From: Myxococcus xanthus
GTDB taxonomy: Bacteria; Myxococcota; Myxococcia; Myxococcales; Myxococcaceae
Length of the DNA stretch: 64,000 bases
Direction: 5' to 3'
NCBI RefSeq assembly: GCF_013116825.1
Contig: NZ_JABFNS010000020.1
Span: forward strand, 1-64,000
Shown here: positions 27,796 through 36,976 of the stretch, piece after piece
Layout: each line of letters starts with the position of its first letter
How positions within the stretch are numbered: the stretch's first letter is position 1
Made by a program: the position numbers and the translations under genes
Notes under the pieces: model-generated
What the model saw: only the letters and a program-made list of their open reading frames with translations
Databases searched by the model: none
Told to the model about the DNA's origin: nothing

Positions 27796-27809
27796 CCGGT
27801 CCGGACCGG
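27796..27809. promoter_or_regulatory. 14-bp perfect palindrome upstream of rpmF
   Basis: CCGGTCC directly abuts its reverse complement GGACCGG, 41-54 bp upstream of the rpmF start. The position would suit an operator [11 protein letters not shown] the rpmF promoter. Chance is possible in GC-rich DNA. Confidence 0.35.
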
Positions 27810-27994
27810 TTGAGTCCAATGTCTTTCGCGCTGTGCCGGGGTCCCCGGCTCCGTGCGCAACACTCTCTGCTCGAAACCGGTCTGGGGCGGTCGCCGAAGG
27901 CTCCCGTACTCCATGTCCGGCTTCGGAAGGCGGCGGACCCTAGCGGCTCGAAGCCCCCGAGTCAATGTGGCAACGCGGGAGGGCCCGTTATCTC

Positions 27995-28025
27995 CCGGGC
28001 ACCGTCTATCCCGGACGGTGCCCGG
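27995..28025. promoter_or_regulatory. 12-bp perfect hairpin upstream of plsX
   Basis: CCGGGCACCGTC (27995-28006) pairs perfectly with GACGGTGCCCGG (28014-28025) around a 7-base loop, about 170 bp before plsX. It could be an operator for a dimeric regulator or a leader hairpin acting on plsX-fab expression. Confidence 0.55.
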
Positions 28026-28191
28026 TGACAACGCCCATGGCGCGGGCGCCATTCTTCCGGCCGTGTCGCAGGGCGTGTCAGCCAGTCGTTGCCCGCCTGC
28101 AGGGTTCCTGCTGTGCTGCGCGCCGCCCGCCCCCCGGCGGGTGGGACACGGACAGCCGGCCGGACGCCGGGCGGGCAAGGAGAGGGTGGGG

Positions 28192-29253
28192 ATGAGGCTG
28201 GTGCTGGATGCCATGGGCGGCGATCACGCGCCCGCCGCCCCCGTGGAAGGTGGGGTGCTCTTCGCGCGGGCCCACCCCGGCCATGAGGTGCTCCTGGTGG
28301 GGGACGAGGCGAAGATGGCGCCCTTGCTGGGCAAGCTGCGGCCTCCGTCCAACCTCCAGGTCCACCACGCCTCTGAAGTCGTGGAGATGGACGAGCACGC
28401 CTCGACCGCCTTCCGCCGCAAGCGGGACTCCTCCCTCCGCGTGGGCTTCGAGCTGGTGCGGGATGGCCGGGCGGAGGCGCTCGTCTCGGCGGGCAACTCC
28501 GGCGCCGTCATGGCCGGGGGCCTGCTCACGTTGGGGCGGCTGCCGGGCGTGGAGCGTCCCGCCATCGCCGCGCTCTTCCCCGCGCTGAAGGGCGGCGGCC
28601 GGTGCCTGCTCCTGGATGCGGGCGCCAACGTGGACTGCAAGCCGTCGCACCTGGCCCAATTCGCCGTCATGGGGGAGGCCTACGTGCGCGCGCGCATGGG
28701 CGTGGCCCGGCCCCGGGTGGCCGTGCTCTCCAATGGAGAGGAGTCCTCCAAGGGGACGCCGCTCACCCGGGAGGCCAGTGGGCTGCTGCGGCGCTCGGAT
28801 CTGGACTTCGTGGGTTACGTGGAGGGTAAGGACCTCTTCTCCGGCGAGGTGCAGGTGGTGGTGACGGACGGGTTCACCGGAAACGTCGTCCTGAAGACAT
28901 CCGAGGGCGTGGGCATGGGCGTCATTGGCATGCTGCGTCAGGCCATCGAGCGGCGCGGCGGGTTGGCGGAGAAGGTGGGGGCGATGCTGCTCCAGCCCGC
29001 CCTGGCCGGGCTGCGCCGGGTGGTGGACTACGCCGAGTACGGCGGGGCGCCCCTGCTGGGCATCCAGGGGGTGGGCATCGTCGCGCATGGGCGCTCCACG
29101 CCCCGGGCCCTCTTCAACGCGCTGGGCGCGGCGCTGGCCATGGCGGAGGGGGGCGTGCAGGCGGAGTTGACGCGTTGCATCGGGCGCGCGGCGGCGTGGC
29201 TTCCGGCCCATCCGAAGGGAAAAAGAGCGACAGACGCGGGCGTTTCCGATTAG
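28192..29253 (+). CDS. plsX: PlsX, phosphate acyltransferase
   Basis: The 353-residue protein from ATG 28192 begins with the PlsX signature MRLVLDAMGGDHAP and contains SAGNSGAVMAGGLL, LLDAGANVDCKP, LSNGEESSKG and TDGFTGNVVLKTSEG, all family hallmarks. PlsX makes acyl-phosphate from acyl-ACP for phospholipid synthesis. The frame remains open far upstream, but that part has no family match. It heads the plus-strand fatty acid cluster and is 138 bp before fabD. A basic tail (KGKRATDAGVSD) ends the protein. Confidence 0.95.
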   Translation: MRLVLDAMGGDHAPAAPVEGGVLFARAHPGHEVLLVGDEAKMAPLLGKLRPPSNLQVHHASEVVEMDEHASTAFRRKRDSSLRVGFELVRDGRAEALVSAGNSGAVMAGGLLTLGRLPGVERPAIAALFPALKGGGRCLLLDAGANVDCKPSHLAQFAVMGEAYVRARMGVARPRVAVLSNGEESSKGTPLTREASGLLRRSDLDFVGYVEGKDLFSGEVQVVVTDGFTGNVVLKTSEGVGMGVIGMLRQAIERRGGLAEKVGAMLLQPALAGLRRVVDYAEYGGAPLLGIQGVGIVAHGRSTPRALFNALGAALAMAEGGVQAELTRCIGRAAAWLPAHPKGKRATDAGVSD

Positions 29254-29391
29254 AGCCTTCGCCCGGAGCGTGCAGGCCGCCTCGGGCTGGTGGCGGGGCG
29301 CCTCGCGGAAATCGCTGGCCCAACCTGGTCAGGTACGGCAACAGGGCGTCCAGCTTGCGGCCCCGGCCGCTGAAGAGGAGGCAGAGTCCGC

Positions 29392-30333
29392 ATGTCGAAG
29401 GTCGCGTTCGTGTTCCCCGGGCAAGGCAGCCAGGCCGTGGGGATGGGCAAGGACCTGTATGAGAAGTTCCCGGAGGCCCGGGCCGTGTTCGACGCGGTCG
29501 ACGCCGCCCTGGGGGAGAAGCTCTCCGCCCTCTGCTTCGAGGGTCCGGACGAGGCGCTGAAGCTCACGGCCAACACCCAGCCGGCCATCCTCACGGTGTC
29601 GCTGGCGGCGCACGCGGTGTTCGCGAAGCGGGGTCCGGCGCCGTCCTTCGTGGCGGGGCACTCGCTGGGCGAGTACTCGGCGCTGGTGGCGGCGGGCGCC
29701 ATGGACCTGGGCGACGCGGTCCGGGCGGTGCGCGCGCGCGGCACCTTCATGCAGGAGGCGGTGCCCGCGGGCGTGGGCGCCATGGCCGCGGTGCTGGGGC
29801 TGGTTCCGGAGAAGGTGAAGGCGGCCTGTGACGCGGCGGCCGAGGGGCAGGTGGTGTCGCCGGCGAACTACAACTCGCCCGAGCAGACGGTCATCGCCGG
29901 TGACGCGGCGGCCGTGGAGCGCGCCGGGGTGAAGTGCAAGGAGGCCGGCGCCAAGCGCGTGATGCCCCTGCCGGTGTCCGCCCCCTTCCACTGCGCGCTG
30001 ATGGCGCCGGTGCAGCCTCGGCTGGCGGAGGTGCTGGGCCGCATCCAGGTGTCCGCGCCGTCCGTGCCGGTGGTGACCAACGTGGAGGCCCGTCCCAACG
30101 CGGATGCGTCCCGCGTGGTGCCGCTGCTCCTGGAGCAGGTGAGCTCGCCGGTGCGCTGGATTGAGTGCGTGGAGGCGCTGAAGGCCGAAGGCGTCACCCG
30201 CATCATCGAGCTGGGGCCGGGCAAGGTGCTGGTGGGCCTGGTCAAGCGCATCACCAAGGACATCGAGCTGTTCAACGTCGAGGACTCCGCGAGCCTGGAC
30301 AAGGCGCTCGCGGCACTGGGGGTGGCACCATGA
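29392..30333 (+). CDS. fabD: FabD, malonyl-CoA:ACP transacylase
   Basis: The 313-residue enzyme starts behind GAGGAGG. It has FPGQGSQ near the start, the catalytic Ser in GHSLGEYSALVAAG (about residue 90), the conserved Arg in RARGTFMQEA, and the catalytic His region in PVSAPFHCALM. It loads malonyl groups onto ACP in type II fatty acid synthesis. Its stop overlaps the fabG ATG by 4 bp (ATGA), indicating coupled translation. Confidence 0.97.
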   Translation: MSKVAFVFPGQGSQAVGMGKDLYEKFPEARAVFDAVDAALGEKLSALCFEGPDEALKLTANTQPAILTVSLAAHAVFAKRGPAPSFVAGHSLGEYSALVAAGAMDLGDAVRAVRARGTFMQEAVPAGVGAMAAVLGLVPEKVKAACDAAAEGQVVSPANYNSPEQTVIAGDAAAVERAGVKCKEAGAKRVMPLPVSAPFHCALMAPVQPRLAEVLGRIQVSAPSVPVVTNVEARPNADASRVVPLLLEQVSSPVRWIECVEALKAEGVTRIIELGPGKVLVGLVKRITKDIELFNVEDSASLDKALAALGVAP

Positions 30334-31079
30334 GCGGCTTCAAGGACAAGGTCGTGCTCGTGACGGGTGGCTCGCGTGGCATCGGCCGGGCGTGCGCGGT
30401 GGCCTTCGCCAAGGCGGGGGCCTCCACCGTGGTCATCAGCTATGCGGGCAACGAGGCGGCGGCCCAGGAGACGGTGGCCCTGCTCCAGGCGGAGGGCGCC
30501 AAGGCGGAGGCCATCCGCTTCGACGTGTCCGACAGCGCCGCCTGCGCCAGCGCCGTGGACGGCATCGTCAAGGGCCACGGCCGGCTGGACGTGCTCGTCA
30601 ACAACGCGGGCGTCGCGGTGGACGGCCTGGTGATGCGGGTGAAGGACGAGGACTGGGACAAGCAGTTGGACACCAACCTCAAGGGCGCCTTCTCGCTCAT
30701 CCGCGCCGTCAGCCGGCCCATGATGAAGCAGAAGGGCGGCGCCATCATCAACATCACCTCCGTGGTGGGGGAGATGGGCAACGGCGGTCAGGCGGCCTAC
30801 TCGGCGTCCAAGGCGGGGCTCATCGGCCTGACCAAGTCCGTGGCGCGCGAGCTGTCCAGCCGCAACATCCGCGTCAACGCCGTGTCCCCCGGCTTCATCG
30901 GGACGGACATGACGCATCAGATTAATGACGAGATGCGCCAGAAGATGCTGGAGGGCATCCCCCTGGGGCGGCTGGGCAATCCGGAGGAGGTCGCCGGTGC
31001 CGTGCTCTTCCTGGCGGGGGACGCCGCGTCCTACATCACCGGCGAGGTCCTGAAGGTCAACGGCGGAATGTACATGTAA
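30330..31079 (+). CDS. fabG: FabG, 3-oxoacyl-ACP reductase
   Basis: The 249-residue short-chain dehydrogenase has the NADPH motif [10 protein letters not shown] at about 13-22, [10 protein letters not shown], catalytic Ser in [12 protein letters not shown], and YSASKAG with the catalytic Tyr and Lys at about 155-159. It reduces beta-ketoacyl-ACP in fatty acid elongation. The order fabD-fabG-acpP-fabF is the standard cluster. The ATG overlaps fabD by 4 bp. Confidence 0.96.
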   Translation: MSGFKDKVVLVTGGSRGIGRACAVAFAKAGASTVVISYAGNEAAAQETVALLQAEGAKAEAIRFDVSDSAACASAVDGIVKGHGRLDVLVNNAGVAVDGLVMRVKDEDWDKQLDTNLKGAFSLIRAVSRPMMKQKGGAIINITSVVGEMGNGGQAAYSASKAGLIGLTKSVARELSSRNIRVNAVSPGFIGTDMTHQINDEMRQKMLEGIPLGRLGNPEEVAGAVLFLAGDAASYITGEVLKVNGGMYM

Positions 31080-31086
31080 CCCACGG

Positions 31087-31115
31087 TTGGATTGCCGCCG
31101 GGCGTGGGATATACC
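31087..31115 (+). promoter_or_regulatory. Candidate internal promoter for acpP
   Basis: TTGGAT (31087-31092) and TATACC (31110-31115) lie 17 bases apart in the fabG-acpP gap. Transcription would start near 31122, about 60 bases before acpP. A separate promoter fits the high demand for ACP. Confidence 0.6.
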
Positions 31116-31183
31116 GCGCCCGCTTTCGACATGGTCCGGGAAGCCAGCCGGGCCACATCTGGTTCCTGGAGGGTTCTACACTT

Positions 31184-31426
31184 ATGTCGACGTCAACCAT
31201 TGAGGCCAAGGTCAAGTCCATCATCGCCGACCAGCTCGGTGTCGGAGAGGATGAGATCAAGCCGGAGTCCTCCTTCATCGAGGATCTGGGCGCGGACAGC
31301 CTCGACATCGTGGAGCTCGTCATGGCGATGGAAGAGGAGTTCGAGGTCGAGATTCCCGACGAAGAGGCGGAGAACATCAAGACCGTCAACGACGCCGTCA
31401 GCTACATCAACACCCACAAGAAGTAG
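31184..31426 (+). CDS. acpP: Acyl carrier protein
   Basis: The 80-residue acidic helical protein has the phosphopantetheine site DSLD with Ser39 in [15 protein letters not shown]. It carries acyl chains for the fab enzymes. The ribosome site is GGAGG in CTGGAGGGTTC upstream. A hairpin separates it from fabF. Confidence 0.98.
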   Translation: MSTSTIEAKVKSIIADQLGVGEDEIKPESSFIEDLGADSLDIVELVMAMEEEFEVEIPDEEAENIKTVNDAVSYINTHKK

Positions 31427-31451
31427 GCAGCACCACGGCGTGCCGGGGTGC

Positions 31452-31483
31452 GGGGCGGCGCCGCGTGATGCGCGGCGTCCCCG
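31452..31483 (+). other. GC-rich hairpin between acpP and fabF
   Basis: GCGCCGCG (about 31458-31465) pairs with CGCGGCGT around TGATG, with GGGG/CCCC outer pairs. It may attenuate read-through into fabF or protect the acpP transcript, giving more ACP than FabF. It is GC-rich with no T-run. Confidence 0.5.
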
Positions 31484-31510
31484 GTGTCCCAGGCGCCACC
31501 GGAGAGGACC

Positions 31511-32764
31511 GTGTCACAACGTCGAGTCGTCGTCACCGGAACCGGGCTTGTTTCGGCTCTGGGAACCGGAACCGAGAAGAACTGGCAGGCGTTGATCGCC
31601 GGCAAGTCGGGTATTGCCCAGGTCACGCGCTTTGACGTTGGCAAAATCGACACGCGCATCGCGGGCGAGGTGAAGGACTTCGAGCCCGAGGCGTTCATCG
31701 AAAAGCGCGAAGTGCGCCGGATGGACTTGTATGCGCAGTTCGCGTTGGCCGCCGCGCAGATGGCCGTGACGGAGTCGGGCATTCCCATTGGCCCGGATGC
31801 GCCGCACGGCTACATCCCGGAGAAGGTCGGCGTCATCGTCGGCTCGGGCATCGGCGGTATCTCTTCGCTGGAAGAGCAGCACCGCAAGGGGTTGGAGAAG
31901 GGGTTCGACCGGTTGTCGCCCTTCTTCATCATCCAGATGATCATCAACATGGCGCCGGGCCTCATCTCCATGCGGTACAACTGCAAGGGGCCGAACTGGG
32001 CGCCGGTGTCCGCGTGTGCCACCAGTGCCCACGCTATTGGTGAGGCCTGGAAGTCCATCCGCCTGGGTGAGACGGACGCGGTCATCGCCGGCGGCGCCGA
32101 GGCGGCCATCACCCCGCTGGGGCTGGGTGGCTTCTCGGTGATGAAGGCGCTGTCCACGCGCAATGATGATCCGGCCGGGGCCAGCCGTCCCTTCGACAAG
32201 GACCGTGACGGCTTCGTCATGGGCGAGGGCGCGGGCATCCTGGTGCTGGAGGAGATGGAGGCCGCGAAGAAGCGCGGCGCCAACATCCTGGCGGAGGTGG
32301 TGGGGTACGGCGCCAACTCGGACGCGTACCACGTCACCCAGCCGGCGCCGGAAGGCGAGGGCGCGGCGCGCTGCATGCGGCTGGCGCTCCAGTCCGCGGG
32401 GATGAACCCGGAGGACGTGGGCTACATCAACGCTCACGGCACCTCGACGCCGTTCAACGACGCGAACGAGACCAAGGCCATCAAGACGGTGTTCGGCGAC
32501 CACGCGCGGAAGATCGCCGTGTCGTCGACCAAGTCGATGACGGGCCACATGCTCGGCGCGGCGGGCGGCTTCGAGGGCGTGGTCAGCGCGCTGGCGCTGG
32601 CGCGCAACATCCTGCCGCCCACCATCAACCAGACGACGCCTGATCCGGACTGCGACCTGGACTACGTACCCAACCAGGCGCGTGAGGTCCGGGTGGACGC
32701 GGTGATGAGCAACTCGTTTGGCTTCGGCGGCACCAACGCCGTGCTGGTGTTCAAGCGCTTCTAG
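31511..32764 (+). CDS. fabF: FabF, 3-oxoacyl-ACP synthase II
   Basis: I take GTG at 31511, behind GGAGAGG, giving 417 residues; a GTG 27 bases upstream lacks a ribosome site. The catalytic triad is present: Cys169 in [12 protein letters not shown], His in [11 protein letters not shown] (about 309) and His in [13 protein letters not shown] (about 345). It elongates acyl-ACP with malonyl-ACP. Its place after acpP is standard. Confidence 0.96.
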   Translation: MSQRRVVVTGTGLVSALGTGTEKNWQALIAGKSGIAQVTRFDVGKIDTRIAGEVKDFEPEAFIEKREVRRMDLYAQFALAAAQMAVTESGIPIGPDAPHGYIPEKVGVIVGSGIGGISSLEEQHRKGLEKGFDRLSPFFIIQMIINMAPGLISMRYNCKGPNWAPVSACATSAHAIGEAWKSIRLGETDAVIAGGAEAAITPLGLGGFSVMKALSTRNDDPAGASRPFDKDRDGFVMGEGAGILVLEEMEAAKKRGANILAEVVGYGANSDAYHVTQPAPEGEGAARCMRLALQSAGMNPEDVGYINAHGTSTPFNDANETKAIKTVFGDHARKIAVSSTKSMTGHMLGAAGGFEGVVSALALARNILPPTINQTTPDPDCDLDYVPNQAREVRVDAVMSNSFGFGGTNAVLVFKRF

Positions 32765-32784
32765 CCGTCTCAGGAGAAAACCGC

Positions 32785-33228
32785 GTGAAAGTCATCCTCG
32801 CTTCAGACCACGCGGGACTGGAGCTCCGGCAGGAGCTGGTGGCCGCGCTCACCGCGCGGGGCGTGGCCCACGAAGACGTGGGTCCCGTCACGCGGGACTC
32901 GGTGGACTATCCGGACTTCGCCGCGCGGGTGTCCCGCGCCGTGGCGTCCGGGGAGGCCACCCTGGGCGTGCTGGTGTGTGGCACCGGCATTGGCATGAGC
33001 ATCGTCGCCAACAAGCACAAGGGCATCCGGGCGGCCCTGTGCACCACGGAGTTCGAGGCCCGGATGGCCCGGGCCCACAATGACGCCAACGTGCTGTGCC
33101 TGGGCCAGCGCGTGGTGGGGGCCGGCGTGGGCCGCGCCATCCTGGAGGCGTTCCTCAGCACTGCTTTCGAAGGCGGCCGCCACGAGCGGCGCGTCCAGAT
33201 GATTCGCGAGGCCGAGTCCCAGGGCTAA
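32785..33228 (+). CDS. rpiB: RpiB, ribose-5-phosphate isomerase B
   Basis: The 147-residue protein begins MKVILASDHAGLELR and carries the active-site loop LVCGTGIGMSIVANK, with Cys as the catalytic base, and REAESQG at the end. It interconverts ribose 5-phosphate and ribulose 5-phosphate; the latter feeds riboflavin synthesis downstream. It lies 20 bp after fabF and 36 bp before glyA in what appears to be one transcript. Confidence 0.95.
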   Translation: MKVILASDHAGLELRQELVAALTARGVAHEDVGPVTRDSVDYPDFAARVSRAVASGEATLGVLVCGTGIGMSIVANKHKGIRAALCTTEFEARMARAHNDANVLCLGQRVVGAGVGRAILEAFLSTAFEGGRHERRVQMIREAESQG

Positions 33229-33264
33229 CGGCCCCGCCGTACCCGTCGTTCGAGGGAGTCCGCC

Positions 33265-34521
33265 ATGGAGAACATCCGTACGCTGGCCGAAGTGGACCCG
33301 GAGATTGCACGCGTCCTCCGCGAGGAGACCCAGCGCCAGGAGGAAGGGCTGGAGCTCATCGCTTCGGAGAACTTCGTCTCTCCGGCGGTGATGGAGGCGG
33401 TGGGCTCGGTGCTCACCAACAAGTACGCGGAAGGCTACGCCGGCAAGCGCTACTACGGCGGCTGCGAGGTGGTGGACGTGGCGGAGAACCTGGCCATCGC
33501 CCGCGCCAAGGACCTGTTCGGCGCGGACGCGGTCAACGTGCAGGCGCACTCCGGCAGCCAGGCCAACATGGGCGCCTTCATGGCGCTGATGAAGCCGGGC
33601 GACACCATGCTGTCGCTGGACCTCAACTCCGGCGGCCACCTCACCCACGGCGCCACGTTCAACTTCTCCGGCAAGCTCTACAAGGTCGTCCACTACGGCC
33701 TGACGCGTGACACGGAGACCATCGACTTCGCGCAGGTGGAGTCGCTGGCCAAGGAGCACAAGCCGAAGGTCATCGTCGTGGGCGCCAGTGCGTACCCGCG
33801 CACGCTGGACTTCGCGAAGTTCCGTGAGATCGCCGACGCGGTGGGCGCGGCGATGCTGGTGGACATGGCGCACATCGCCGGCCTGGTGGCCGCGGGCGTG
33901 CACCCCTCGCCGGTGCCGGTGGCGGACATCGTCACCAGCACCACGCACAAGACGCTGCGCGGTCCGCGTGGCGGCCTGGTGCTGAGCCGCGAGCCCTACG
34001 CCAAGGCCATCAACAGCCAGATCTTCCCCGGCATCCAGGGCGGCCCGCTGATGCATGTCATCGCCGGCAAGGCGGTGGCCTTCAAGGAGGCGCTGTCGCC
34101 GGAGTTCAAGGCGTACCAGCGGCAGATTGTCGCCAACGCGAAGGCGCTGGCGGAGGCGCTCCAGCGCGCGGGCCTGCGACTGACGTCCGGTGGCACGGAC
34201 AACCACCTGATGCTGGTGGACCTGCGCCCCAAGAAGCTCACGGGCAAGGTGGCCGAAGCGGTGCTGGACAAGGCCGGCATCACCGTGAACAAGAACATGA
34301 TTCCGTTCGACCCGGAGAAGCCGATGACCACGTCCGGCATCCGGGTGGGCACGCCGGCCATCACCACGCGCGGCATGCGCGAGGCGGAGATGGCGGCGGT
34401 GGGGCGGCTCATCGGCGAGGCGTTGGACGCCGCGCAGGACGACGCCGCGCTGGCCCGCATCAAGGGGCAGGTGAAGGAGCTTTCGCAGGGGTTCCCGCTC
34501 TACGCCTCGCGGTTGAAGTAG
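33265..34521 (+). CDS. glyA: GlyA, serine hydroxymethyltransferase
   Basis: The 418-residue PLP enzyme has [45 protein letters not shown] and the PLP-lysine motif [15 protein letters not shown] at about 226-240. It converts serine and tetrahydrofolate into glycine and methylene-tetrahydrofolate. Length and motifs are complete. A GlyA-NrdR-Rib order is common in delta-type proteobacteria. Confidence 0.98.
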   Translation: MENIRTLAEVDPEIARVLREETQRQEEGLELIASENFVSPAVMEAVGSVLTNKYAEGYAGKRYYGGCEVVDVAENLAIARAKDLFGADAVNVQAHSGSQANMGAFMALMKPGDTMLSLDLNSGGHLTHGATFNFSGKLYKVVHYGLTRDTETIDFAQVESLAKEHKPKVIVVGASAYPRTLDFAKFREIADAVGAAMLVDMAHIAGLVAAGVHPSPVPVADIVTSTTHKTLRGPRGGLVLSREPYAKAINSQIFPGIQGGPLMHVIAGKAVAFKEALSPEFKAYQRQIVANAKALAEALQRAGLRLTSGGTDNHLMLVDLRPKKLTGKVAEAVLDKAGITVNKNMIPFDPEKPMTTSGIRVGTPAITTRGMREAEMAAVGRLIGEALDAAQDDAALARIKGQVKELSQGFPLYASRLK

Positions 34522-34542
34522 ATTCGCGGGCTGTACCCTTCC

Positions 34543-35049
34543 ATGCGCTGCCCCTTCTGTCAGGACGCCGAGAACAAGGTCATCGACTCCCGTGAGTCGC
34601 ACGAGGGCTCCGTCATCCGGCGGCGCCGCGAGTGCCTGACCTGCAAGCGCCGCTTCACCACGTATGAGCGGGTGGAGGAGCTCTACCCGCTCATCGTGAA
34701 GAAGGATGGGCGGCGCGAGGCGTTCGACCGGGAGAAGATCGTCAACGGGCTGAAGAAGGCGTGTGAGAAGCGGCCCGTGTCCGCGGATCAGCTCGAGGAG
34801 ACGGTGGTCGCCATCGAGCGGCAGCTGCAGGGCATGGGCGAGAGGGAAGTGCCCTCGTCCGTCATCGGCGAGGAGATCATGCGCCGGCTGCGGCAACTGG
34901 ACGAGGTGGCCTATGTCCGCTTCGCGTCCGTGTACCGCAGCTTCCGCGACATCGCGGAGTTCATGGACGAGCTGAAGGCCCTGCGCGAGGCGGAGGCGCG
35001 CGAGCAGCGCCAGTCGCCTCCCTCGGCACCGGTGGACAAGGGCGGTTAG
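34543..35049 (+). CDS. nrdR: NrdR, ribonucleotide reductase transcriptional repressor
   Basis: The 168-residue regulator has an N-terminal zinc ribbon (MRCPFCQ then [13 protein letters not shown], Cys residues at 3, 6, 31 and 34), followed by an ATP-cone domain (about 46-136) with [15 protein letters not shown]. It senses ATP/dATP and represses nrd genes. A charged tail of about 25 residues ends it. It is 21 bp after glyA and 9 bp before ribD. Confidence 0.97.
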   Translation: MRCPFCQDAENKVIDSRESHEGSVIRRRRECLTCKRRFTTYERVEELYPLIVKKDGRREAFDREKIVNGLKKACEKRPVSADQLEETVVAIERQLQGMGEREVPSSVIGEEIMRRLRQLDEVAYVRFASVYRSFRDIAEFMDELKALREAEAREQRQSPPSAPVDKGG

Positions 35050-35058
35050 AGAAAGCAC

Positions 35059-36222
35059 ATGCGGCTGTTGACACGGGCAAGGTTGGAAGCGACACGGGCG
35101 CCCCGGGCGAAGCGAGCAGCGGACTTCGACCGGGCGGTGGCTGAGTTCTTCATGCGCATCGCGCTGGAGGAAGCCGCCAAGGGCCTGGGCCGCACCAGCC
35201 CGAACCCCGTCGTGGGCGCGGTGCTGGTGAAGGGCGGGCGCATCATCGCCCGCGGCTACCACAAGAAGGCGGGCAGCGCGCACGCGGAAGTCGTCGCGCT
35301 GGAGGCCGCCGGTGCGCGCGCGAAGGGCGCGGACCTCTACACCACGCTGGAGCCGTGTGACCACTACGGGCGTACCCCGCCGTGCAGCATGGCCATCATC
35401 GAGGCGGGCGTCCGGCGCGTCATCTGCGCGTCGGCGGACCCCAACCCGAAGGTGAGTGGCAAGGGCGTGGCGCGGATGCGGCGCGCCGGCCTCAAGGTCC
35501 TCACGGGCGTGCTCGCGGAGGATGCGGACCGCCTCAACCGGCCCTTCTTCAAGATGATCCGCACGGGCCTGCCCTGGGTGACGCTCAAGGCAGCGGTGAC
35601 GCTGGACGGGAAGCTGGCCACCGCGACCGGTGACTCGCGCTGGGTGACGGGGGCGCCGGCGCGCGCCTGGGTCCACCGCCTGCGGGACTCGGTGGACGTC
35701 ATCCTGGTGGGCGCCAACACCGTCCGGAAGGACGACCCGAAGTTGACCACGCGGCTGCCCGGAGGCGGTGGGAAGGACCCGCTGCGCGTGGTGGTGGACA
35801 GCCACCTGCGCCTATCGCCGGGCTACACCATCTTCACGCAGCGCAGCCCCGCGCGCACCGTGGTGGCCACGCTGGAGGACCCGGAGGGCCGCAAGGCGCG
35901 GCGCTTCCTGGCCCAGGGCGTGGACGTCTGGCAGCTCCGCGAGAAGGCGGGACAGGTGGACCTCAAGGCCCTGCTGCGGCGGCTGGCGAAGGGTGGCCAA
36001 AACCACGTCATGGTGGAGGGGGGCGCGGAGATGTACGGCTCCTTCCTGCGAGGGCACCTGGCGGATTCGCTGGCGCTGTTCCTGGCGCCCAAGCTGATTG
36101 GCAGCCCGGGCCTGTCGTGGGCCGGCGACCTGGGGGTGAAGGAGATGGCCCAGGCCCTGGCGGTGAAGGACCTCGCCTTCGAACGCCACGGCGACGACAT
36201 CCTGCTCCAGGCGCTGTTGTAG
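35059..36222 (+). CDS. ribD: RibD, bifunctional riboflavin deaminase/reductase
   Basis: Read from ATG 35059 the product is 387 residues. An inner ATG at 35152 (MRIALEEAAKGLGRTSPNP) gives a more typical N-terminus, so the first 31 Arg-rich residues may not be translated. The deaminase zinc site is AHAEVVALEAAG with PCDHYGRTPPCS; the reductase half (about 180-387) contains TLDGKLATATGDSRWVTG and a Gly-rich VEGGAEMYGSFL. It performs steps two and three of the pathway from GTP. It is followed by ribE after 51 bp. Confidence 0.94.
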   Translation: MRLLTRARLEATRAPRAKRAADFDRAVAEFFMRIALEEAAKGLGRTSPNPVVGAVLVKGGRIIARGYHKKAGSAHAEVVALEAAGARAKGADLYTTLEPCDHYGRTPPCSMAIIEAGVRRVICASADPNPKVSGKGVARMRRAGLKVLTGVLAEDADRLNRPFFKMIRTGLPWVTLKAAVTLDGKLATATGDSRWVTGAPARAWVHRLRDSVDVILVGANTVRKDDPKLTTRLPGGGGKDPLRVVVDSHLRLSPGYTIFTQRSPARTVVATLEDPEGRKARRFLAQGVDVWQLREKAGQVDLKALLRRLAKGGQNHVMVEGGAEMYGSFLRGHLADSLALFLAPKLIGSPGLSWAGDLGVKEMAQALAVKDLAFERHGDDILLQALL

Positions 36223-36273
36223 GACACGAGCGGCCGTGGGCGCGGGCGGGGCCGGTCCGTTATAAGCGGCCCC

Positions 36274-36936
36274 ATGTTTACCGGCCTCATTCAGGACCTT
36301 GGCAGGGTGGAGCGCGTCATTCCCGGCGGGATGACCGACCTGTGGATTCACACCTCGCTGGGCGCGGCGGCCTTCGAGCTGGGCGAGTCGATCGCCGTCA
36401 ACGGGGCCTGCCTCACGGTGGTGGAGCGCACCGGCGACAGCTTCCGCGTGCAGGCCGCGCCGGAGACGCTGCGCCGGACGACGCTGGGCTCCGTGAAGCC
36501 TGGAGACCGGGTGAACCTGGAGCGGGCCCTGGCGCTGGGGGACCGGCTGGGCGGGCACCTGGTCTCAGGCCATGTGGACGCCGTCAGCGAGGTGCTGGAG
36601 ACGTACCAGGAGGGTGGCTCCTGGGTGATGGGGTTCCGGCTGCCGGAGGAACTGGCGCCGTACTTCATCGAAAAGGGCTCGGTGGCCATCGACGGCATCA
36701 GCCTCACCGTCAACACGCTGGAGGCGGACCGGTTCCGGGTGCAGCTCATCCCGGAGACGCAGGAGCGCACCACCTTGAAGGCGCGGGGCGTGGGGGCGAA
36801 GGTGAACCTGGAGGCGGACCAGATAGGGAAGTACGTGGCGCGGCTGTTCGCGCTCCAGCGGGGCCAGGGGGCTCCCGGGGGTGGTGGCGGGCTGACGGCG
36901 GCGGCCATCGCGGCTGCGGGGTTCGGCACGCCGTAG
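36274..36936 (+). CDS. ribE: RibE, riboflavin synthase alpha chain
   Basis: The 220-residue enzyme starts MFTGLIQDLGRVE and has two lumazine-binding repeats with signature pairs IAVNGACLTVV and VAIDGISLTVN. It dismutates two dimethylribityllumazine molecules into riboflavin. A Gly-rich tail of about 20 residues follows the second repeat. A TATAAG hexamer (36261-36266) lies 7 bases upstream of the ATG with no good ribosome site between. Confidence 0.96.
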   Translation: MFTGLIQDLGRVERVIPGGMTDLWIHTSLGAAAFELGESIAVNGACLTVVERTGDSFRVQAAPETLRRTTLGSVKPGDRVNLERALALGDRLGGHLVSGHVDAVSEVLETYQEGGSWVMGFRLPEELAPYFIEKGSVAIDGISLTVNTLEADRFRVQLIPETQERTTLKARGVGAKVNLEADQIGKYVARLFALQRGQGAPGGGGGLTAAAIAAAGFGTP

Positions 36937-36976
36937 CAGGCGACGCCGGGCCCCGGGGTGGTGTAGGAAGCGCGGC

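Larger units (their letters stand above)
27756..28191. other. 436-bp divergent gap between rpmF and plsX
   Basis: This gap must hold promoters for rpmF (minus) and plsX (plus). I see a 14-bp palindrome at 27796-27809 and a strong hairpin at 27995-28025, both listed separately. Frames open on the plus strand through part of it, but no credible start, family or ribosome site supports a gene. No tRNA was found. Confidence 0.6.

Noticed and set aside
27853-28191. N-terminal extension of plsX by 113 residues
   Set aside because: The extension has no family match and PlsX proteins begin at the MRLVLDAMGGDH segment; the region is better read as non-coding.
32803-35805. 1000-codon open frame on the minus strand across rpiB, glyA, nrdR and ribD
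   Set aside because: It is antisense to four clear genes, is rich in His, Arg, Gln and Val with no domain, and is explained by GC-rich third codon positions on the other strand.
36223-36273. FMN riboswitch before ribE
   Set aside because: The gap is 51 bp, too short, and lacks the conserved riboswitch core; the gap before ribD is also too short.
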